A stretch of DNA of 25,850 bases. It comes from a virus. Within the stretch, counting starts at the first letter, position 1. Every line of letters begins with the position of its first letter. Location: positions 1-25,850 of the IMG/VR virus record IMGVR_UViG_3300020416_001751, one strand, 5' to 3'. Under the pieces are notes generated by a model that worked only from the letters and a program-made list of their open reading frames with translations, was not told the origin of the DNA and searched no databases. The position numbers and the translations under genes are program-made. This document shows positions 14,548 through 20,767 of this stretch, piece after piece.

Positions 14548-14568
14548 CCGCCATCGTAGTGATGGCGG
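14548..14568 (-). promoter_or_regulatory. Hairpin directly upstream of the endolysin start
   Basis: A perfect 8-bp stem (CCGCCATC / GATGGCGG) with a five-base loop ends two bases before the endolysin ATG. No T-run follows. It occupies the place of the ribosome binding site, so it may restrain lysozyme translation. Confidence 0.55.
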
Positions 14569-14598
14569 CGGGGAGATTGGGATTAGTCTGGGTTTGGG

Positions 14599-15147
14599 TT
14601 AGTCAGGTAGTTTTATATTTCTTCTCTTTGCTGCTCTTGCTGTCAAACCACTCATATTACAATAGCATCTTGGTGAGTTGTCACAATCAACCCAGTTCTC
14701 TCGGTACTCTGCTGTATTGAGCATTGCTACATAGTCAAGCTTTTTACATTTTTCTGGACTCTTATCGTCTGCTCTTAAGTATACGTACTCGAAATTCTCT
14801 AGTTGCTTTGCTCGCTGCCTTCTGAATTCTCTGGAGTGCTCCTTTATAGCCTCTGCTGTTTTTTCGCGAACTTCCAAGGCTTCTTGTGACATACCATTTC
14901 GTTCCAAGAATTTTGGATATCTATCTAGTTCGTTAGTGCCATGCTTAGATATATTTTGTAGCAAGTACAAATGTAACTTCCATGTAGCTGCCTTTTCAGC
15001 CTCGAAATCATTCCTATTTTTACATTCCCGAATGGAAGCTCTTAAACTTTTAGGGGTGTCAATCCTCTCTTCTTTTACAGGATATACATGATCGAGAATT
15101 ACTTCTTGCTCTGCTTTCTTGTTTTTCTTCCGAGTAAACGGCCACAT
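14599..15147 (-). CDS. Unknown 182-aa moron-like protein
   Basis: A 182-aa charged protein with no recognised family. It starts MWPFTRKKNKKAEQEVILDH with a good AAGGA site, is helical in the middle (FEAEKAATWKLHLYLLQNIS; VREKTAEAIKEHSREFRRQR), and ends with a Cys-rich, basic segment (VDCDNSPRCYCNMSGLTARA AKRR) that may bind metal. It is AT-richer than its neighbours and stands alone between a strong terminator and the lysis genes, with a possible promoter of its own. This is the profile of a moron that benefits the lysogen, perhaps in defence or exclusion; that is inference. Confidence 0.7.
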   Translation of the reverse strand: MWPFTRKKNKKAEQEVILDHVYPVKEERIDTPKSLRASIRECKNRNDFEAEKAATWKLHLYLLQNISKHGTNELDRYPKFLERNGMSQEALEVREKTAEAIKEHSREFRRQRAKQLENFEYVYLRADDKSPEKCKKLDYVAMLNTAEYRENWVDCDNSPRCYCNMSGLTARAAKRRNIKLPD

Positions 15148-15177
15148 TGGACATCCTTGAAGTTGACAGAGTGGACT

Positions 15178-15207
15178 AATTTAATTCAAAAGACATGAAA
15201 GTATCAA
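15178..15207 (-). promoter_or_regulatory. Possible promoter for the solitary moron and/or late operon
   Basis: TTGATA (15207-15202) and TAAATT (15183-15178) are separated by 18 bases in an AT-rich stretch upstream of the 182-aa gene. Matches to the sigma70 consensus are 5/6 and 4/6. A Mor-activated late promoter could also lie here, but I cannot identify a Mor site with confidence. Confidence 0.35.
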
Positions 15208-15263
15208 ATTTAAAAACTAACTTTTGATCCCCGTCGAACTGGGTTTGTGTCGTTATATAAAGA

Positions 15264-15289
15264 GTTTAGCCCGCAATGGCGGGCTAAAC
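15264..15289 (-). terminator. Strong terminator closing the early/middle region
   Basis: A perfect 11-bp stem (GTTTAGCCCGC / GCGGGCTAAAC) with a four-base loop lies directly after the stop of the 57-aa gene. On the minus strand it is followed by TCTTTATATAA, a reasonable T-rich tail. It separates the early/middle operon from the moron and late genes. Confidence 0.8.
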
Positions 15290-15290
15290 A

Positions 15291-15464
15291 TTAGCGGGAT
15301 AATTGCTCTATGGCTTTTTGTTGCTGCTCTTGCAGGTAGCGCATGAGGATAGCAAGCTTTTGTGTAGAGCACATGCCTTCAGGCACGGCCCCGAGAATAT
15401 CGGCAACTACTTCCTGGCATGTGGTGATTACATCCAGCTCATCTAATATTGATCCATTTTTCAT
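15291..15464 (-). CDS. Unknown 57-aa protein downstream of rha
   Basis: A short ORF that starts MKNGSILDELDVITTCQEVV and ends KLAILMRYLQEQQQKAIEQL SR. It is helical with a Gln-rich C-terminus. The AAGGAG of its ribosome binding site overlaps the rha stop region (15471), so it is probably coupled to rha. It ends three bases before the terminator hairpin arm. No family is recognised. Confidence 0.6.
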   Translation of the reverse strand: MKNGSILDELDVITTCQEVVADILGAVPEGMCSTQKLAILMRYLQEQQQKAIEQLSR

Positions 15465-15470
15465 TTTGCT

Positions 15471-16175
15471 TTACTCCTTGCAAAAATAGGCATGTGAGGT
15501 GCCTACTACGGCACAGTCCCAGTGAATACCTTCAAATTCCGCCAGCCAATTTCTGGCGGTCTTATCATCCTTTTTATGCCCGGCTGCTAATAGGACATTT
15601 GTTTTAATAGCGCCCGGATTTGCGGCGAGGTAGCGGATAACCTTTTGGATAAACTGGTGCTTTTTATGCTCGTAATATTGGTTTACAGGCTTTGCTCTGG
15701 TGGTTTTGGCTGGTGCTTGCTGCAATTGCTTTTCGAGTAATGCGGCTTTATCGCGGTAGAGCTGGAGTAATTCGTTTTGCAGTGATTGGTTTGTCTCCTG
15801 CAAATGTTGCAATGCCTGAGTCTGTTGGGGTGAGTGTTGAGCGCTCAATGCTTCGGCCATGCTGTTAAAGGCATTTATGTACGCCTCTTTGATAACCGCA
15901 GCCTGTTTGCCGGTAAAGCCCATGACCAAAAACATAAAGCCGTCTTTGGTGACGTTATACATAGGCATCATTCGCCCATTGGAGTTTTTGAATTCGCACT
16001 GCTCAAAATTGAGCTTTGTGAAATAATCAGAGCAATCCAGTTCTCGAATAGCGCGCAAAACATTTCTGTGTTCTTTTCCAAACACTTCCGCTATGTGGGT
16101 TGAGGGAGTATAAAGCTGGTTATCTTGTACGGATATATAGTGGCGCAAGTCCACATCGGGGAGTTGACTGACCAT
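15471..16175 (-). CDS. Rha-type antirepressor / regulatory protein
   Basis: A 234-aa protein, taking ATG 16175 (MVSQLPDVDLRHYISVQDNQ) because AAGGAG lies six bases upstream; the longer TTG-type frame runs into the leader RNA. Residues about 15-105 are the phage Rha domain (HIAEVFGKEHRNVLRAIREL; YNVTKDGFMFLVMGFTGKQA). A coiled coil follows (115-155). The C-terminus (172-234) is an extra winged-helix-like module (KKDDKTARNWLAEFEGIHW) that it shares with the ATPase upstream. Rha proteins interfere with lysis/lysogeny control. Its ribosome binding site is complementary to an upstream antisense-like RNA segment, so translation is probably RNA-controlled. Confidence 0.88.
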   Translation of the reverse strand: MVSQLPDVDLRHYISVQDNQLYTPSTHIAEVFGKEHRNVLRAIRELDCSDYFTKLNFEQCEFKNSNGRMMPMYNVTKDGFMFLVMGFTGKQAAVIKEAYINAFNSMAEALSAQHSPQQTQALQHLQETNQSLQNELLQLYRDKAALLEKQLQQAPAKTTRAKPVNQYYEHKKHQFIQKVIRYLAANPGAIKTNVLLAAGHKKDDKTARNWLAEFEGIHWDCAVVGTSHAYFCKE

Positions 16176-16181
16176 ATTGGT

Positions 16182-16237
16182 CTCCTTGAGATTTTTTAAG
16201 TAAATTCGACTGCCAGTTAGTAGCTGGTAGCCGGGTG
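16182..16237 (-). promoter_or_regulatory. Target segments a and b in the rha leader
   Basis: Segment a (CACCCGGCTA, 16237-16228) and segment b (ATCTCAAGGAG, 16192-16182) are complementary to a' and b' in the upstream RNA. Segment b includes the complete rha Shine-Dalgarno AAGGAG. A small hairpin (CCAG/CTGG, near 16211-16226) lies between them. Confidence 0.6.
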
Positions 16238-16240
16238 TCA

Positions 16241-16316
16241 ACTAGAGCATCTCAAGAAGCTCCGGGCCTATTTCCCCAAAGGGTGTTGTATTAACGCCTC
16301 TCCACCCGGCCATTGT
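16241..16316 (-). ncRNA. C4-type antisense RNA candidate
   Basis: On the minus strand, a' (TGGCCGGGTG, ending at 16303) can pair over 10 bp (one G-U) with segment a, and b' (CTTCTTGAGAT, 16259-16249) over 11 bp (one G-U) with segment b over the rha ribosome binding site. b' is presented in a hairpin loop: stem GAGC/GCTC (16262-16259 with 16248-16245) around a 10-base loop. The order a'-b'-a-b upstream of an antirepressor gene is that of the C4 RNA of phages P1 and P7, which silences ant. The complementarity is read directly; the family name is inferred from architecture and needs a covariance-model search. Confidence 0.6.
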
Positions 16317-16433
16317 ATGGACGGATTTATCCCTGTATCGCAGGCATAAAAAAGCCGCAAGGCTATCGGGTGCGGAAGGCCGCTTGAGAAATTCTAGTGC
16401 GGCCACCTTAATCCCGAATGTGCGGCGTGTCAA
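16242..16433 (-). CDS. Doubtful 63-aa Icd/Ash-like ORF overlapping the antisense RNA
   Basis: A TTG-started ORF with AAGGAG four bases upstream. The peptide (MTRRTFGIKVAALEFLKRPS; APDSLAAFL; HTMAGWRGV) resembles short ORFs annotated as Icd-like or Ash-like at C4/P4-type immunity loci. Much of it coincides with the terminator-like hairpin and the a'/b' segments, so it may be an artefact of a conserved RNA. The TTG start is also part of a perfect -35 box. Confidence 0.3.
   Translation of the reverse strand: MTRRTFGIKVAALEFLKRPSAPDSLAAFLCLRYRDKSVHTMAGWRGVNTTPFGEIGPELLEML
16348..16375 (-). terminator. Terminator-like hairpin in the antirepressor leader
   Basis: CCGCA and TGCGG form a five-bp stem with an 11-base loop, followed on the minus strand by CTTTTTT. 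It lies between the leader promoter and the antisense segments. It could cause early termination, as in P4-type immunity, or end transcription from the ATPase gene. Confidence 0.5.
16405..16433 (-). promoter_or_regulatory. Promoter for the C4-like RNA / rha unit
   Basis: A perfect -35 TTGACA (16433-16428) and a weak -10 TAAGGT (16410-16405) at 17 bp. Three GTTGT repeats spaced exactly nine bases apart lie just upstream (16457-16479) and could bind a regulator. Confidence 0.5.
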
Positions 16434-16480
16434 TTTTCTCCTTATCTTTTGGGGCTACAACCGTTACAACTGCGACAACT

Positions 16481-17386
16481 CTAAGCGTTTTGAATAAGGT
16501 GGTAGATAATGCGGGTATGGCGTTTGGTGCTCTGCCAATAAATACCGTCATACTTATCTAGCCGTGCTCTGGCTGATTTGTCGTCTTTGGCGAAACCGGC
16601 TTTGTTGAGCAAGTCTGTTTTGTTTAACTGGTTGTCCTGGAGTAGGGTGTTTTTAATTAGCGAAACGAACTCTATGTCCTGCTCAGTGGCTTGTGCTTCG
16701 ATTAAGTCGACTTCAGTTAGTGCCAGGCTATTAGGGTTAATGTCGAACGCCTTATCAACAATGGCTGCACGCTCTTTTTTGACTTCCAAAATTACACCGA
16801 CTGATTCATTGCTGCCCAGTTCTCGCTTTTTCAGGCGGTACATGTTGTCTACTGAATTGCGAATGGCATTGCTGCCCTGGTAGTTGCGACCATCTTTATT
16901 GCTGTGCCCGAGGATCAGGATGGTGCCGCCAGCCTCCCGGATATCCTTGAGCATGTTCATTACAGCCGCAATTTTTGCTTCATTACTTACATCGGCAAAG
17001 TCCCGTAAGCTATCGATTACAAAAAACATGTTTTCGAACTGATTGGCGGTGGCGTTTTCAGATAGTGTTTTTAGTAAGTCGAACGAGGGCAGCGGGCTTT
17101 TACTGCGCTGCACATAATGTAGGTTAGGGTGGCTGGCTATCAGCAGGTCGTTAACGTTACGTTCTTTCAGCACACTTAATGGATTATCAAAATCCAGATA
17201 GAACACCTGCGTCATTCTAACCGCGCAGTATTTGGCCAGAGCAAAGGCCAGCCAACTTTTACCGTTACCGCCATCGGCATAAACCATGGTGATCATCCGC
17301 TTGGTGATAAAGCCCTCGATCACAAAGTCGATCTTTTCGTTAAAGTCTGCCTCTGACAGGCTCGCCTGGGTGAGTATGTGTAGCAT
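16481..17386 (-). CDS. RecA-fold (RepA-like) ATPase with C-terminal winged-helix module
   Basis: A 301-aa AAA_25/RepA-like ATPase. Walker A is ADGGNGKSW (38-46), Walker B MFFVIDSL (120-127), and GGTILILGHSNKDG (153-166) carries the sensor-like GHSNK motif of hexameric RepA/KaiC-type enzymes. After residue about 237 comes an extra module (LLNKAGFAKDDKSARARLDK) that is similar to the C-terminus of the Rha protein next door. Such ATPases unwind or remodel DNA in replication of plasmids and phages. A replication or recombination role is likely. It is not part of the canonical Mu gene set. Confidence 0.82.
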   Translation of the reverse strand: MLHILTQASLSEADFNEKIDFVIEGFITKRMITMVYADGGNGKSWLAFALAKYCAVRMTQVFYLDFDNPLSVLKERNVNDLLIASHPNLHYVQRSKSPLPSFDLLKTLSENATANQFENMFFVIDSLRDFADVSNEAKIAAVMNMLKDIREAGGTILILGHSNKDGRNYQGSNAIRNSVDNMYRLKKRELGSNESVGVILEVKKERAAIVDKAFDINPNSLALTEVDLIEAQATEQDIEFVSLIKNTLLQDNQLNKTDLLNKAGFAKDDKSARARLDKYDGIYWQSTKRHTRIIYHLIQNA

Positions 17387-17414
17387 CGTTGATTATTACC
17401 TTTTCGTGAGAGTT

Positions 17415-17675
17415 TTAAATCGAATTAATCAGCTTTATTTGTTCGTTTCGAATTTTTAGCTTCTTTATGCTTTGAAAGGCCTGCGCTCTTTCTTCCGTGA
17501 GTCTCTCTATTTCAATTGAATTCATTTCATATTCTGTAATTGGCTTTTGTTCGTCTTTCAGCTTGTCGTATTCGCAATTGTACAAATCCCAGGCCATCCC
17601 TTCGTTTTTGTGACCCCGCCCATTAAGCTCTAATTTACAATGAGGGCAAAACAACTTTTCATTTAATGACTGCAT
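17415..17675 (-). CDS. Unknown 86-aa protein with a CxxC motif
   Basis: An 86-aa protein starting MQSLNEKLFCPHCKLELNGR, with a CPHC half zinc-ribbon and a possible second ligand pair (H22, C34). It then forms a coiled coil (ERLTEERAQAFQSIKKLKIR). It may bind metal and dimerise. It is AT-rich and sits between a membrane protein and the ATPase. I recognise no family. Confidence 0.6.
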   Translation of the reverse strand: MQSLNEKLFCPHCKLELNGRGHKNEGMAWDLYNCEYDKLKDEQKPITEYEMNSIEIERLTEERAQAFQSIKKLKIRNEQIKLINSI

Positions 17676-17694
17676 TATTCACCTCTTCGATTAA

Positions 17695-17973
17695 TTAATG
17701 CATGCGACCGGTGTCGTTCTTAGTTCGTGGACGATTCCAAATTTCAGTTTTCCATATTGGGCGAATGCCTTTTATTGGCACCCAAACGGCGTTGAAAACC
17801 ATAAATAGCCCAGCTAATACTGCGCAAAGCAAATTGAAAATTATGGTTACCACGATTGTTATGGGATAGAACAAAGAGCAAAGGAGTCGACGCCAAAAAT
17901 TGTTTTTTATAAAGCCAATGTAAGCTGGTCGAACTGAGTATTTGCCTTCTTCATTTCTGAAAACTACAAACAT
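17695..17973 (-). CDS. Unknown 92-aa membrane protein
   Basis: A 92-aa protein (MFVVFRNEEGKYSVRPAYIG) with a long hydrophobic stretch at about residues 32-66 (LLCSLFYPITIVVTIIFNLL; CAVLAGLFMVFNAVWVPI), enough for a membrane hairpin, and a basic tail. The function is unknown; early phage membrane proteins often act in exclusion of other phages. Confidence 0.6.
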   Translation of the reverse strand: MFVVFRNEEGKYSVRPAYIGFIKNNFWRRLLCSLFYPITIVVTIIFNLLCAVLAGLFMVFNAVWVPIKGIRPIWKTEIWNRPRTKNDTGRMH

Positions 17974-17979
17974 ATTTAT

Positions 17980-18204
17980 TTACCCCTCATCAATCATATC
18001 GTGTGATGTAACCACCAGTTGCACCTGGCAGGTTTTACCGTTTACCTGAAGCGTGCCCAGCCATACTTTGGAGGTTTCGGTAAAAGGGCAGGTCATATCC
18101 TCAGCCAGCGAATTAACCATTGTTTTAAAAGCTGGCGACTCGTTTGCAAAGTCAGTTGCCAGCAGGTCTTCGGGATCATAATCCGGGTGTATGTAATCAA
18201 GCAT
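17980..18204 (-). CDS. Unknown 74-aa acidic protein
   Basis: A 74-aa acidic protein starting MLDYIHPDYDPEDLLATDFA and ending in a beta-rich part (KVWLGTLQVNGKTCQVQLVV). I chose ATG 18204, which has GAGG six bases upstream; a TTG at 18216 would overlap the previous gene's TGA. Net negative charge and small size could suit an inhibitor, but there is no recognised homologue. Confidence 0.6.
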   Translation of the reverse strand: MLDYIHPDYDPEDLLATDFANESPAFKTMVNSLAEDMTCPFTETSKVWLGTLQVNGKTCQVQLVVTSHDMIDEG

Positions 18205-18212
18205 GGTCGGCC

Positions 18213-18494
18213 TCAATTTAGAGAATGAAATTTATTGAAGAAGCTTTGACGTTCCTCTTCATTCATGGTCTGCAAATCCATATCTCCGGTATGCTCTGGA
18301 TCGAATTTGCTTTCATGAAATTTGGAGTCTTGAATTTTACTTTTGAGCCAATCAGACATAGCTTGCAATGCATGTGGTATCTGGTGAGTCATGATCCCAG
18401 AGACTCTGGTTATATATTCAATATCTTCATAAACATCCCCAATACGGGTATGAAGTATTCCAGTAGTTAAGTTTCTGATTCTCTGATATTCCAT
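18213..18494 (-). CDS. Unknown 93-aa protein
   Basis: A 93-aa protein (MEYQRIRNLTTGILHTRIGD) of mixed alpha/beta pattern with two Asp/Glu-rich parts (YEDIEYITR; FDPEHTGDMDLQTMNEEE). It has a GGAAACAGAG ribosome binding region directly before ATG. It is the first gene after the Mor-like activator. No domain is recognised. Confidence 0.6.
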   Translation of the reverse strand: MEYQRIRNLTTGILHTRIGDVYEDIEYITRVSGIMTHQIPHALQAMSDWLKSKIQDSKFHESKFDPEHTGDMDLQTMNEEERQSFFNKFHSLN

Positions 18495-18511
18495 CTCTGT
18501 TTCCTCGCTCG

Positions 18512-18943
18512 CTAGATTAACTTTGGTTGAATTTTGTTGCGGTATTCTTCGCGCTTGGTGCGCAAGATTTTATAAACCTGTATTTGGTTAAGCTCCGGGC
18601 AATACTCTTTGTGTATTTTGTCTACTGGCCAACTGTGGTTATGCCACAGGCGGAACATGTGTATATCGCGCAGCTCCTGCTTTAATTTGTCGCCCCGTGG
18701 CAGGTACCGGCATTCGCCACCCTGGTAATGGGCAATTTCGGCAATCAGGGCACAGCTGGCCTGATAGGCTTTGGTGCCGGTGAGACCCAGCCGGTTTAAG
18801 CGGCGCTCACATATCAGCACTAGCGCCCACAGGTGCTCTTTGTAGCGAGCCATGGCTTGTTGTTGGTCGCTGGCCAGCTGGGGCAAATGCTCCAGCAGCT
18901 GATCAAAGTCGTCATCGAAGTTGAATTGGTTTTGGTCAGTCAC
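18512..18943 (-). CDS. Mor/C family transcription activator
   Basis: A 143-aa protein. Its C-terminal half matches the Mor domain: GGECRYLPRGDKLKQELRDI, then MFRLWHNHSWPVDKIHKEYC and a helix-turn-helix LNQIQVYKILRTKREEYR. The N-terminal half is an acidic dimerisation part. Mor activates the middle promoter in Mu and C the late ones; here it would switch on lysis and head genes. The start is GTG at 18943 with GAGG nine bases upstream. It overlaps the lambda-P-like gene by eight bases. I see no separate C gene in the window. Confidence 0.9.
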   Translation of the reverse strand: MTDQNQFNFDDDFDQLLEHLPQLASDQQQAMARYKEHLWALVLICERRLNRLGLTGTKAYQASCALIAEIAHYQGGECRYLPRGDKLKQELRDIHMFRLWHNHSWPVDKIHKEYCPELNQIQVYKILRTKREEYRNKIQPKLI

Positions 18944-19625
18944 GGCGATAACCTCTCAGTTCGGCTAGCTTTTTTTGTATCGGGCATTCAGGATCAATGT
19001 TGGCGGCCTGTACCAATGGCGGTAGGTTTGGTACAGGTAGTGCCAGCTTTGGCTCTGGCATTACGCCTTGCCTGAATTGGCGGTAGCGCTTGTCCCACGC
19101 CTTGTTGAAACGGGTTTTAAACTGCCGCTCAGACTCGGTAGTGGCGTATCGGCCTATGTCCTGGTCGATCAGATTTACAATGTTGTGCAGCCAGTTAAAT
19201 GTCTCATTTGTGCGGTAGCGGCCATGCCTGTCGACGATCTGCTTAAACGCCGCGTCTTTATCCGGCAATTCGGTTAAATTGGTTTGATAGCAAAGCTTTA
19301 GAAAGTCCGGCAGCTCTGGCGGCCACTCAGTGGCAGCGTCTACCGCCATCTCCATAGCGGCTTTAATTTCCTGCGTAGTAAGGCCCAGACGTAAAAATGA
19401 GCCAGCCCACTGGCGCTTAGTACTGTTTATCTCCGTAACACTGCTAAAGCGGCTTGCGAATTTACGCCCCCAGGTGAGTTTGAATACCCCGAATATGTAA
19501 TTCACGGCTTCAACCAGTTCGGCAGGCAATCTTGGCTCATTCTGCCCAGTCGCGGTTGTTGACGTCGAGGAGCGCGTCTCCAACGTTACGGGGCTTTTGT
19601 TGAGCAGGTCTTGTGCTGATTTCAT
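18936..19625 (-). CDS. Lambda P-like replication protein (helicase loader candidate)
   Basis: A 229-aa protein similar in pattern to lambda P: IFGVF near residue 48, then STKRQWAGSFLRLGLTTQEI aligns with the RRQWVLAFRENGITTMEQV region, PPELPDFLKLC with PSPGQFVAWC, and RQGVMPEPKLALP with RGEAIPEPVKQLP. Lambda P recruits host DnaB helicase. The start ATG 19625 has a perfect AGGAG site although it overlaps the upstream gene by 89 bases. A helicase loader is unusual beside MuA/MuB, which normally rely on host PriA/DnaT. The alignment is from memory and is moderate. Confidence 0.7.
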   Translation of the reverse strand: MKSAQDLLNKSPVTLETRSSTSTTATGQNEPRLPAELVEAVNYIFGVFKLTWGRKFASRFSSVTEINSTKRQWAGSFLRLGLTTQEIKAAMEMAVDAATEWPPELPDFLKLCYQTNLTELPDKDAAFKQIVDRHGRYRTNETFNWLHNIVNLIDQDIGRYATTESERQFKTRFNKAWDKRYRQFRQGVMPEPKLALPVPNLPPLVQAANIDPECPIQKKLAELRGYRRD

Positions 19626-19998
19626 TGGTTACTCCTGGCGTATCCCATGCGGGTAAGGAATGCAGTACTTTTTTCAAATAGTTATGGTTACTCAGCGGCT
19701 TGGTATCGCTACTGTCGCGGCGATTGGCGCTGATGTTTGAATAGGTTTGTTCTAATGCCTGGCATAAGGCTGTTTCGTTAGGGGTAAGGCCCAGTACTTC
19801 GCCCAGTAATTTCAGCGCCCGGCCATTGGATAAGTCGGACTTAGCAGGGCGAAACAACCCCAGATAGCTGAGCACGGCACTGGCTGTGGTGACATTCAGC
19901 TTTGATACGGTAGCAATGAGTTCGCGGCCAGCCTGGTCTTGTACCAGAGCATCAAGGTGCAAACTGCTATGACAAACGGGACAACGGCTCAATTTCAC
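19537..19998 (-). CDS. Unknown 153-aa protein with N-terminal CxxC (replication cluster)
   Basis: A 153-aa protein starting MKLSRCPVCHSSLHLDALVQ, with one CPVCH metal-like motif, then RELIATVSKLNVTTASAVLS and YLGLFRPAKSDLSNGRALKL, a pattern I have seen in phage proteins next to replication genes. It ends with HNYLKKVLHSLP and a flexible tail. The start is GTG at 19998, overlapping the GemA stop (GTGA). A DNA-binding accessory role in replication is plausible. Confidence 0.7.
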   Translation of the reverse strand: MKLSRCPVCHSSLHLDALVQDQAGRELIATVSKLNVTTASAVLSYLGLFRPAKSDLSNGRALKLLGEVLGLTPNETALCQALEQTYSNISANRRDSSDTKPLSNHNYLKKVLHSLPAWDTPGVTNEISTRPAQQKPRNVGDALLDVNNRDWAE

Positions 19999-20540
19999 AG
20001 TTGTTGTCCCTCATAGGCAGCGGCAACATACGCGTAGGGTGCTTGTGAGGTATGCCAGCTTTTACGGTGGCCTTGAAGCTCGGTTAAACCCTGTTTAATC
20101 AGTTCTTCGGCCATTAAACGGCGATGCCAGCGTTTAAGTGATTCGAGCACTTTAAACGCCATGTCATCTTTGAGCCAGGCTACGCTGTCTACGCCGATAC
20201 CGTTAATCTTGCTGGTCATGCGTTTTACGTAGGCATCCAGCGCGGCTTCTGAGCCATCGCGCACAAAACCCTGTTTGTGCATGGTGATCCAAATGGCGCG
20301 AACTTTATCCAGCTCGGTACCCACAGAGGGTGGGGACATGCGACGCTTGCTGGATTTTTTAACCTTAAACCCTTTAGCTTTCATTTCTGCCAGCACCGAC
20401 TCCAACTCCTTAACGTTCATTTTTGAGCAGCTTTGCTTTTCGGTAATGCGTTGGAGTAGGGCGCGATAGCTATCCTCCGGCATGGCCAGCTGGCTTTTTG
20501 CTACATGGATTTTGGTAATTAAACTGTTTCTTGCTGACAT
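19995..20540 (-). CDS. gemA: GemA / Mu gp16 family regulatory protein
   Basis: A 181-aa protein of the gp16/DUF1018 (GemA) family, starting MSARNSLITKIHVAKSQLAM. Family landmarks are MPEDSYRALLQRITEKQSCS, a lysine-rich linker (KAKGFKVKKSSKRR), LDKVRAIWITMHKQGFVRDG and VDSVAWLKDDMAFKVLESLK. GemA of Mu modulates host gene expression and DNA gyrase-related functions. I start at ATG 20540 because homologues begin there; the longer frame overlaps the upstream gene entirely. Confidence 0.88.
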   Translation of the reverse strand: MSARNSLITKIHVAKSQLAMPEDSYRALLQRITEKQSCSKMNVKELESVLAEMKAKGFKVKKSSKRRMSPPSVGTELDKVRAIWITMHKQGFVRDGSEAALDAYVKRMTSKINGIGVDSVAWLKDDMAFKVLESLKRWHRRLMAEELIKQGLTELQGHRKSWHTSQAPYAYVAAAYEGQQL

Positions 20541-20758
20541 GTGTTTTGCTCCACAACAGAAAATTGAGACATGGCCTGTGCAAATGAGTCCGCTATGCCG
20601 TTTTGCAGGCAATTGTCGCAATGCACACAAAAGCGGCCCGAAATGGCGTTGTAATGGCAGTTAGGCTTTGCAGTACCACAATTAGGACAAACGGCCTGTT
20701 CCATTACCTGGTGGTCGATGCCCAGGTCTTTTAAACGCTGAAGTAAAATGTCTTTCAC
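20519..20758 (-). CDS. Small zinc-ribbon protein (79 aa)
   Basis: A 79-aa protein with a zinc ribbon: CPNCGTAKPNC and, later, CVHCDNC. It begins MKDILLQRLKDLGIDHQVME with a GTG start (20758). Its stop lies inside the start of gemA. It resembles small DNA- or RNA-binding ribbons common in Mu-like early regions; the function is unknown. Confidence 0.75.
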   Translation of the reverse strand: MKDILLQRLKDLGIDHQVMEQAVCPNCGTAKPNCHYNAISGRFCVHCDNCLQNGIADSFAQAMSQFSVVEQNTCQQETV

Positions 20759-20767
20759 CTTGTTCCC

